Below are positions 6,397-11,611 of a DNA stretch of 11,611 bases, piece by piece (position 1 is the first letter of the stretch; each line of letters starts with the position of its first letter). Under the pieces are notes generated by a model. The model did not search any database. It saw only the letters and a list, made by a program, of their open reading frames with translations, and was not told the origin of the DNA. Position numbers and translations under genes: made by a program. The stretch is from Candidatus Zixiibacteriota bacterium (GTDB lineage: Bacteria > Zixibacteria > MSB-5A5 > CAIYYT01), in contig CAUJJY010000145.1 of assembly GCA_963205155.1 (NCBI GenBank), positions 1 to 11,611 of the forward strand, in the 5' to 3' direction.

Positions 6397-7263
6397 CTAA
6401 TTATGAGTCAACCTCACAGGCGAGAGACTGTATACCTGCCAGCCGAATTGGCTGGAGACAGTTGTCATTAACTCCGAATCAGGTTGCCGCTCAAAAAGCC
6501 CATAAAAGGCAGAGCCGCTGCCCGAAAGAGCAACGTAACCGGCGCCTCCCCTTCGCAGTACTTCCATGCAGTTTTCGACTTCCGGATGGCGGCTTACCAC
6601 CAGCGCCTGAAAATCGTTGCCGATCTGGTACAGCGTTTTAAAAAAATCTGCGCCTAATAGCTTAGTATTAATATCGCCTTTAGTGGAAAAGTTTGTCAAG
6701 AAGAATCTTAGACCTTGATATGCATCTTTCGTGGAAACCGCGAAATCGGGGACAATTAGTAGTACAAAATAGCCCGTAAACAGGTCTTCTGGAGCCACGA
6801 TCTCTCCCCGACCGGACACGACGGCCGAACCGGACGAGAAGAAAAACGGGATGTCAGACCCGAGTTCGGCGCTCCAAGCAACCAGTTCGGCGGGTGAAAG
6901 GTCGAGTTCGAAGAGGTTATTGACGGCCTTCATCACGGCGGCGGCATCGGAGCTGCCCCCGCCCAGCCCGGCGCCCACGGGGATGCGCTTAATGAGGTTG
7001 ATGTCGACACCGCCTGAAATGCCGGTCTTGTCGAACATTAATTTGGCGGCGCGCCAGGTAAGGTTGGTCGAGTCGGCGGGGATGTTGGGGTCATCGCAAG
7101 CGAGGGTGATACCGGTTGTTGTTCTTGCGACAGTTACGGAGTCATAAAGGCTGACGGTCTGCATGAGAGAGTAGATGTCGTGGAATCCGTCGGGACGTTG
7201 TCCAAGAATCTGCAGGACGAGGTTGATCTTGGCAGGTGCCAGCAGCGTCACCGAGCGCATCAT
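6397..7263 (-). CDS. ispE: 4-diphosphocytidyl-2-C-methyl-D-erythritol kinase
   Basis: IspE is the GHMP-fold cytoplasmic kinase that uses ATP to phosphorylate the 2-hydroxyl of CDP-methylerythritol in the MEP pathway of isoprenoid precursor synthesis. At 288 residues it has the standard length. All three motifs are present: PAKINLVL at 10-17 with K12 near the active site, the ATP-binding loop PVGAGLGGGSSDAA at 95-108, and ALSGSGSAFYG at 245-255. The catalytic Asp is D137 in GSDIPFF. The start is ATGATG at 7263/7260. It begins 2 nt after the stop of the upstream gene and lacks a clear Shine-Dalgarno, so translational coupling is likely. spoVG follows after 33 nt. Nothing looks truncated or missing. 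Confidence 0.97.
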   Translation of the reverse strand: MMRSVTLLAPAKINLVLQILGQRPDGFHDIYSLMQTVSLYDSVTVARTTTGITLACDDPNIPADSTNLTWRAAKLMFDKTGISGGVDINLIKRIPVGAGLGGGSSDAAAVMKAVNNLFELDLSPAELVAWSAELGSDIPFFFSSGSAVVSGRGEIVAPEDLFTGYFVLLIVPDFAVSTKDAYQGLRFFLTNFSTKGDINTKLLGADFFKTLYQIGNDFQALVVSRHPEVENCMEVLRRGGAGYVALSGSGSAFYGLFERQPDSELMTTVSSQFGWQVYSLSPVRLTHN

Positions 7264-7265
7264 GG

Positions 7266-8780
7266 CTAATCGATCAAGCCCTGAATGTTGTAGGCGAAGA
7301 AAAGGTTGAGGTCGAGGCGGTTGTGGCTATCGCCACAGATATGGCGATAATTTTCAAAGTGTGTGTACCGGGCTGAAAGCCGGCCTTCGAACAAGGACTT
7401 GTTGAACCAGAGGGCGGTGGCTTGCACGGATGGTGATTTTTCAACGACTCCGATGGGAAATTCATTCAGGAACGGGACGCCGGAGCGGTCGTGCTTTTCG
7501 ATGCGACCCTCGCCACGGCGGTTGAATTGGAATTCGAGTTCAAAGTCAAGCGAGCGAGAGGCGTGGTAGCGGGCCAGGGCGAGGAAGCGATCCTGGTCGT
7601 TTCCGCCGAAGTAACCAAGCGGGCGGTTGTAATAGAGATAGAGATTCTGCGGTTGATTTTGGCCATAGACCGTGGTGTTAATGCGGGTGTAGCTGGCCTT
7701 GGTAAAGATGCGATCGAATCCAAAAGGGGCTGCCATGTCGATTCCGAGTTTGTAACCAACCTGATTCGGTTCGGACTTGAGATCGATTTGAAAATCGTCG
7801 ATCAGCAATTCGCCAAATATACGAGAGTGACGCGGCCAATAGATTGCGAAGTCGAGCCCGAAGAGGATATTGTCATCGCTGCCGCGGTTCCACTGTTCCC
7901 AGTAGTAAGGCACAAAGGGATTGAGGTAGCGCCAGTCGAGGGAGCGGTTGTAGCCACCGTAGAGGGCGACCTCGGAGAGGCCAAACTCAAAGGCGTTTTG
8001 CTTGCGGAATGATAGCCGGTGCGCCGAGATGTAGCGAACCAAGGTCGAGTCGTTGTAGCGGACGTCATCAAGGCGGCTGATGAAGTAATCGAATCGAACG
8101 GCGGGATGTTCATAGCCGAGCCAGATGCGGTCCAATTGGGGGGCGTTATCGGAAAGCAGAAGTGCGTCGCGTTGTTCGGGTCCCCAGATGATGGCGGAGC
8201 GGCCGACGGAGGCGAAGAAGCCTTTGTTGTAGTAATAGACGGCGCCGTTGTCGAGCCAACCGGTGATTTTTTCATCCCAAACCCTGCCATTGAATTGCGA
8301 GTAGAGTTCGCCGTGGTTTTCGAGGCGCATGCGCAGATGGATTTGGAGTTGCTCTGATGGCATGATCCAAGCCTCGCTGGTCAGGCCAACGCGATGGACG
8401 GGAAAGGTATCAGCCGAGGAGATGTGCTCGATATAGGGCAGAAATCTGGCGCAAAAGCGGAGGGAACTTCCCTGCCCCGATCGGAAGAGTCCCCGGTTAT
8501 TGAGCTGGAAGTTTGCCGGGTCGTTATAGGCGGAGAGTCGGTCGGTCAAGATTCGACCGATCACATGATTGGCAGCATCTGGCGTCTGCAGGGGCGCGGT
8601 CAGGCGCGGCAAGATATTGGAATAGAGCGACTGGCCGGTCTGCAGGAGGAGTAGTTCTTCCCAGTAACGATTCAGATTGCGGTCGGTGGCATCGATGCGC
8701 AAGGCCGGGGCATCATTTGCTGACAACGCGTGAAGATGCGGCAGGATGGCGATCGCGAGGGCGAGATAGATTCGGCGCAT
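7266..8780 (-). CDS. Wzi-like capsule-assembly family outer-membrane protein
   Basis: From the ATG at 8780 the protein has 504 residues. It starts MRRIYLALAIAIL, with signal-peptide cleavage probably after LSA near residue 21. An in-frame TTG at 8810 would add ten residues before this signal and is less likely. The mature part alternates aromatic and polar residues and is consistent with a transmembrane beta-barrel. The segment GRSAIIWGPEQ, then LLLSDNAPQLDRI, and later RSLDWRYLNPFVPYYWEQ and FGELLIDDFQID resemble the Caps_assemb_Wzi family (Wzi of E. coli is a surface-polysaccharide lectin). The family call is from motif memory. Whether this protein anchors a capsule is unknown; no polysaccharide genes are nearby. 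Its stop lies 2 nt before the ispE start. No good Shine-Dalgarno or promoter was found upstream. Confidence 0.75.
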   Translation of the reverse strand: MRRIYLALAIAILPHLHALSANDAPALRIDATDRNLNRYWEELLLLQTGQSLYSNILPRLTAPLQTPDAANHVIGRILTDRLSAYNDPANFQLNNRGLFRSGQGSSLRFCARFLPYIEHISSADTFPVHRVGLTSEAWIMPSEQLQIHLRMRLENHGELYSQFNGRVWDEKITGWLDNGAVYYYNKGFFASVGRSAIIWGPEQRDALLLSDNAPQLDRIWLGYEHPAVRFDYFISRLDDVRYNDSTLVRYISAHRLSFRKQNAFEFGLSEVALYGGYNRSLDWRYLNPFVPYYWEQWNRGSDDNILFGLDFAIYWPRHSRIFGELLIDDFQIDLKSEPNQVGYKLGIDMAAPFGFDRIFTKASYTRINTTVYGQNQPQNLYLYYNRPLGYFGGNDQDRFLALARYHASRSLDFELEFQFNRRGEGRIEKHDRSGVPFLNEFPIGVVEKSPSVQATALWFNKSLFEGRLSARYTHFENYRHICGDSHNRLDLNLFFAYNIQGLID

Positions 8781-8860
8781 GGGCACAATAATCGGAGTTG
8801 GCCGGAGCAAGTCAATCTAAAAGGTGGGCACCGAAGTCGAGTCGTTGCGGGAATTAAGAC

Positions 8861-8890
8861 TTGACAAAAAGCGATTAGTAGAGCTATATT
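8861..8890 (+). promoter_or_regulatory. Sigma70-type promoter of the secreted TSP3/dockerin protein gene
   Basis: A perfect TTGACA at 8861-8866 and TATATT at 8885-8890 are separated by 18 bp. The predicted start is near 8896-8897, giving a 5' leader of about 170 nt before the ATG at 9067. The promoter lies downstream of the in-frame GTG at 8824, which excludes that codon as the start for transcripts from here. Confidence 0.7.
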
Positions 8891-9066
8891 GTCGACGGTA
8901 CAACGAAATCATTTCTACAGAGTCAAATTCATTCTTCGGCATCGACGGCAGGCGCAGTCGTGTATGCGTTAGTGTCTTCAGGCAGGCACGAGGATCGCCA
9001 GTGAGGAATAGTCTGCACTCTGCCGGAAATCGATCACTGCAAAAATCACTATCCGCGGAGGAAGAA

Positions 9067-11364
9067 ATGGCTGAATCGGGCCGATGTCGAGTCTGGGGGC
9101 TACTTCTGGTCATGGCGCTATTGCCATTGTTGGGCGTCATGAATTCTGTGGCACTTGCCTTACCCAACATTGTCGTCAACTTCAGTCCACCGCTGACTGA
9201 ACAGCACAACTCCGAGATTGCGAACAGCGAGGTGACGCTGGGAGAACTGTATTCGGTGTGGACGGAGTTTCCGCCGGCAGGCTTCGGGGCATCGTTGATT
9301 GGCTGGGGATTTTCCGGAACCGGAGGAGCAGTTTGGGCACCGGCGGTAATTCCCCCTACCCCGCCTTACGCGTTTGAGTGGAATCCATCAGTATCGGCTC
9401 ATCCGGGCGGGCCATTCTTCGCGGTGGGATCGGCCTATGGTCCGGGCGCACCATGGCTGTCTCCGAACCAGATATTGGCGCACGGCTCGCCGGGAGGCGG
9501 AGCGCCTTTTGCAGCGGGAGTGGCGGTTTCGGCAGTCAACGTGCCGGGCATGAACTGGTTCGATTATCCGGATGTTGCAGTGGACGATATCCCCGGAAAT
9601 CCGGCGGCCAATGTTGGGACGGTTCATACGGCATGGGTTGAATATCTCAACACAAACGGCTTGGACGCAGACGGCAATGGCAACCCATTTGATGATCCGG
9701 CCGGCGACGGTTTTAATATTCAATATGCCTATTCGCGCACGGCACCGGGACCGGCGCCGATATATCCAGCTTTCAGTCCGCCGGTGATTATTGGCGGAGG
9801 CGCGACATTCGGAAATTCGATGGCATCGAGCCGCCCTTCGGTAGCGATTATGGGGCCTCCCGGAAACATCGCGGTACCTCCGGGTGGCGTGTATGTGGCA
9901 TGGACAGACGGAACAATTGCGTTCATCACATCATCGCCGGCACTCGGAGCACCGTTTGGTCCGGTGGCAGCGATTGCGCCAACGCCGCCGACGCCGCCGG
10001 TGATCATACCCGGCATTGCGGCCTCGAACGGCATTTCGATCGGGACGGCTCCGGCCGCGAGTCCTTGTCCGGGGACAGTTTTCGCGGCATTTACGAGCAC
10101 AGTTTTTGGCGACGTGGATATTTTCTTCGCCTCAAGCCCGACGGGCGCGCCAGGGACTTGGTCTCCGATAATTCGAGTGAATCAAGATTTGCCGGGCAAC
10201 GGTCTTGACCAGTGGGCGCCGAGTATGTCTGTCAATCCGATGACTGGAGAGATCCGTGTCGTGTATTATGATCGTCGCGGAGATCCGGCGAATGTCAGAA
10301 AGCAGACGTGGGTATCGAGTTCGTTTGACTGCGGTTTGACGTGGACGGATTGCGTGCTGTCGGATATTCCGCCGTTAGCGCCGGCATCGACAATCGCGCT
10401 GCCGCCGGCACCGATGTACATCGGACATTATCTTGGCTCCGACTACAACGCCATAAACGTGTTCACCTCGGTGTGGAACGACGAACGGGTAACCGGTGGC
10501 GATCAGGATATCATATTCGAATTCGTCGCGACCTGCGGTGGCGACTCGGACGGCGACGGAGTACCGGACCCGCTCGACAATTGTCCGTTTGTTCCCAATC
10601 CCGGCCAGGCGGACAGCGATGGTGACGGTGTTGGTGATGCCTGCGACAACTGTCTGCTGACGGCAAATCCGGGGCAGTCAGATATTGATGGCGACGGCTT
10701 AGGAGACGTGTGCGATAACTGCCCGACGTTTTTCAATCCGGGGCAGGCAGATGCTGACGGCGACGGCGTGGGTGACGTCTGTGACAATTGCCCGACATTC
10801 CCGAATCCCGGGCAAGCGGACGCGGATGGCGATGGACGTGGTGATGGCTGCGACAACTGTCCGACGGTGAGCAACTCCGGGCAGTTGGATTCAGATAGCG
10901 ATGGCGTAGGCGACGCCTGCGACAATTGCCCTTCAATCTCGAACGCCGGACAAGCAGATGGAGATGGTGATGGTGTCGGCAATGTGTGTGACAATTGTCC
11001 GGCCGAAGCAAATCCGTTCCAAGAGGATCTGGATATGGACATGGTGGGTGATTCGTGCGACAATTGCCTGACGGTGCCCAATCCGGCCCAGACTGATACA
11101 GACAGCGACGGCATTGGAGATGCCTGTGATACTCCTTCATGTCCGTGCATTCCGGGCGATGCGGACGGCAACGGAATACTGACAATTTCCGATGCGGTGT
11201 ATATGATCAACTACATCTTTGGCGGCGGACCGGCACCGTGTAATGGCGATGCGAATTGCGATTGCACGTTGTCAATTTCGGATGCGGTTTACTTGATCAA
11301 TTACATATTCTCGGGTGGACCGGCGCCTTGCAGTTGTGCGGTGTACATCATCTTGTGTCCGTAG
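9067..11364 (+). CDS. Secreted sialidase-like/BNR protein with thrombospondin-3 repeats and C-terminal dockerin
   Basis: The ATG at 9067 follows GGAGG (9057-9061) at 5 nt and begins a 765-residue protein with signal peptide MAESGRCRVWGLLLVMALL ending near ALA at about 32. Residues about 33-490 form a Gly/Pro/Ala-rich domain resembling BNR/sialidase-type beta-propellers. It has an Asp-box SFDCGLTW (S419, D421, G423, T425, W426) and segments such as DQWAPSMSVNP, VVYYDRRGDP and SVWNDERVTGGDQDI. Residues 493-688 are eight full and one partial 23-residue TSP type-3 calcium-binding units (DxDxDGxGDxCDNCP). Residues about 697-757 are a two-loop type I dockerin-like module with DADGNGILTISD and DANCDCTLSISD. 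Enzymatic activity is not established; it may be a structural surface protein. An upstream GTG at 8824 is in frame but lies before the promoter. A terminator follows at 11390. Confidence 0.85.
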   Translation: MAESGRCRVWGLLLVMALLPLLGVMNSVALALPNIVVNFSPPLTEQHNSEIANSEVTLGELYSVWTEFPPAGFGASLIGWGFSGTGGAVWAPAVIPPTPPYAFEWNPSVSAHPGGPFFAVGSAYGPGAPWLSPNQILAHGSPGGGAPFAAGVAVSAVNVPGMNWFDYPDVAVDDIPGNPAANVGTVHTAWVEYLNTNGLDADGNGNPFDDPAGDGFNIQYAYSRTAPGPAPIYPAFSPPVIIGGGATFGNSMASSRPSVAIMGPPGNIAVPPGGVYVAWTDGTIAFITSSPALGAPFGPVAAIAPTPPTPPVIIPGIAASNGISIGTAPAASPCPGTVFAAFTSTVFGDVDIFFASSPTGAPGTWSPIIRVNQDLPGNGLDQWAPSMSVNPMTGEIRVVYYDRRGDPANVRKQTWVSSSFDCGLTWTDCVLSDIPPLAPASTIALPPAPMYIGHYLGSDYNAINVFTSVWNDERVTGGDQDIIFEFVATCGGDSDGDGVPDPLDNCPFVPNPGQADSDGDGVGDACDNCLLTANPGQSDIDGDGLGDVCDNCPTFFNPGQADADGDGVGDVCDNCPTFPNPGQADADGDGRGDGCDNCPTVSNSGQLDSDSDGVGDACDNCPSISNAGQADGDGDGVGNVCDNCPAEANPFQEDLDMDMVGDSCDNCLTVPNPAQTDTDSDGIGDACDTPSCPCIPGDADGNGILTISDAVYMINYIFGGGPAPCNGDANCDCTLSISDAVYLINYIFSGGPAPCSCAVYIILCP
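10543..11130 (+). repeat. Tandem 69-bp repeats encoding thrombospondin type-3 units
   Basis: Eight complete units of exactly 69 bp (23 residues) begin at 10543, 10612, 10681, 10750, 10819, 10888, 10957 and 11026, followed by a 36-bp partial unit at 11095. There is no indel in the register. The residue consensus is DxDGDGVGDxCDNCPxxxNPGQA. The first unit has PLDNCP in place of a Cys-containing xCDNCP. The eighth (DLDMDMVGD) has lost the glycines of the acidic loop. Nucleotide identity between units is partial, so the array is old or has been selected mainly at protein level. Confidence 0.9.
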
Positions 11365-11389
11365 GGCAGAGCGGGAAATTCACTTCTAT

Positions 11390-11418
11390 TGGGGCATGCG
11401 AGAGCATGCCCCATTTTT
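11390..11418 (+). terminator. Intrinsic terminator of the TSP3/dockerin gene
   Basis: GGGGCATGC (11391-11399) and GCATGCCCC (11404-11412) form a perfect 9-bp GC-rich stem closed by a GAGA tetraloop, extended by one T-A pair. TTTTT follows at 11414-11418. It lies 26 nt past the stop codon at 11364. On the minus strand no T-run follows, so it acts for the plus strand. Confidence 0.9.
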
Positions 11419-11501
11419 GTTGCGGCGGAATTTCATTAGCTGTACTCGAGTCAGTTCGTTTTAGGATGAGAATCGAGTCAGAAGACGTAAGTGCGGTGCG
11501 A

Positions 11502-11611
11502 TTAGCCGGTGACGGGGATGCCGCACTGTTCGCAGACGCCATCAAGCATGCGCCAGAGTGAGCGTGCTGCTTTGGCGGCAGATTCTTCGATCTGCACTTG
11601 GATTTCCTCGC
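11502..11611 (-). CDS. C-terminal 35 residues of an unidentified protein with a CxxC motif
   Basis: Reading leftwards from the window edge, one frame stays open to a TAA at 11504-11502. It gives EEIQVQIEESAAKAAR, then SLWRMLDGVCEQCGIPVTG. The amphipathic helix followed by CEQCG near the C-terminus looks protein-like and superficially recalls small zinc-ribbon or DksA/TraR-type C-termini, but it stops just after the motif and lacks a second Cys pair. The start is outside the window and the gene is convergent with the TSP3/dockerin gene. No function is assigned. The region 11419-11501 between the two holds nothing I can identify. Confidence 0.5.
   Translation of the reverse strand, partial: EEIQVQIEESAAKAARSLWRMLDGVCEQCGIPVTG

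Noticed and set aside
7491..8357. Plus-strand open frames opposite the Wzi-like gene
   Set aside because: They are Val/Glu/Gly-rich shadow frames with no signal, motif or ribosome-binding site. The minus-strand frame has a signal peptide and a family resemblance.
8785..8815. Minus-strand TTGACT ... TATTGT as promoter of the Wzi-ispE-spoVG operon
   Set aside because: The spacing is 19 bp and the -10 is poor. The start site would fall on the ATG at 8780, forcing a leaderless message. I do not consider it supported.
10543..11130. Regular 69-bp periodicity as a possible CRISPR or satellite array
   Set aside because: The period is an exact multiple of three, units are coding and mutually diverged, and the translation is a classic TSP type-3 repeat. 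There are no conserved repeats separated by unique spacers.

Overview
The window looks like a chromosomal segment of an uncultured Gram-negative bacterium of the FCB group, most likely Zixibacteria or a close relative. This placement is inference. It rests on the dockerin-type motif ISDAVYLINYIF followed by GGPAP at the end of a secreted protein (a motif I associate from memory with that lineage), on sec-dependent secreted proteins with thrombospondin-3 repeats, on an RND pump and a Wzi-like outer-membrane protein (so two membranes), and on spoVG beside ispE. Recognisable sigma70-type promoters and Shine-Dalgarno sites precede several genes.

Layout, left to right. (1) 1-385, minus strand: the N-terminal part of a secreted protein that runs off the left edge. 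(2) 558-5627, plus strand: a probable heavy-metal efflux operon. It has a promoter, a small exported cysteine-rich protein (8 Cys in 19 residues), a CusB/CzcB-type periplasmic adaptor with an unusual Cys/His-rich N-terminal extension, and a CzcA-type HME-RND pump. No outer-membrane channel gene is present. (3) 5628-5912: a spacer with a REP-like inverted-repeat element and the tRNA terminator. (4) 5913-8780, minus strand: a housekeeping block read right to left: Wzi-like outer-membrane beta-barrel protein, ispE, spoVG, terminator, tRNA-Gln(UUG), terminator. The tRNA promoter is nested in the spoVG terminator: its -35 box spans the hairpin loop and its -10 box follows the T-run. (5) 8861-11418, plus strand: a well-defined single-gene unit with promoter, leader of about 170 nt, a 765-residue secreted sialidase-like/TSP3/dockerin protein, and an intrinsic terminator with a GAGA tetraloop. 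(6) 11502-11611, minus strand: the last 35 codons of an unidentified gene ending in a CxxC motif.

How the genes work together. The cysteine-rich protein and the adaptor extension look like a periplasmic metal-capture relay feeding the RND pump. Intramembrane acidic residues and the lack of the CusA-type methionines point to a divalent cation such as Zn, Co or Cd, while the dense cysteines leave soft metals open. The metal operon converges on the 3' end of tRNA-Gln, a common kind of integration site, although no integrase or att duplication is visible. The most noteworthy items are the small Cys-rich protein with the adaptor extension, the nested terminator/promoter of the tRNA, and the inverted-repeat element. 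I see no CRISPR array, insertion sequence or phage gene.
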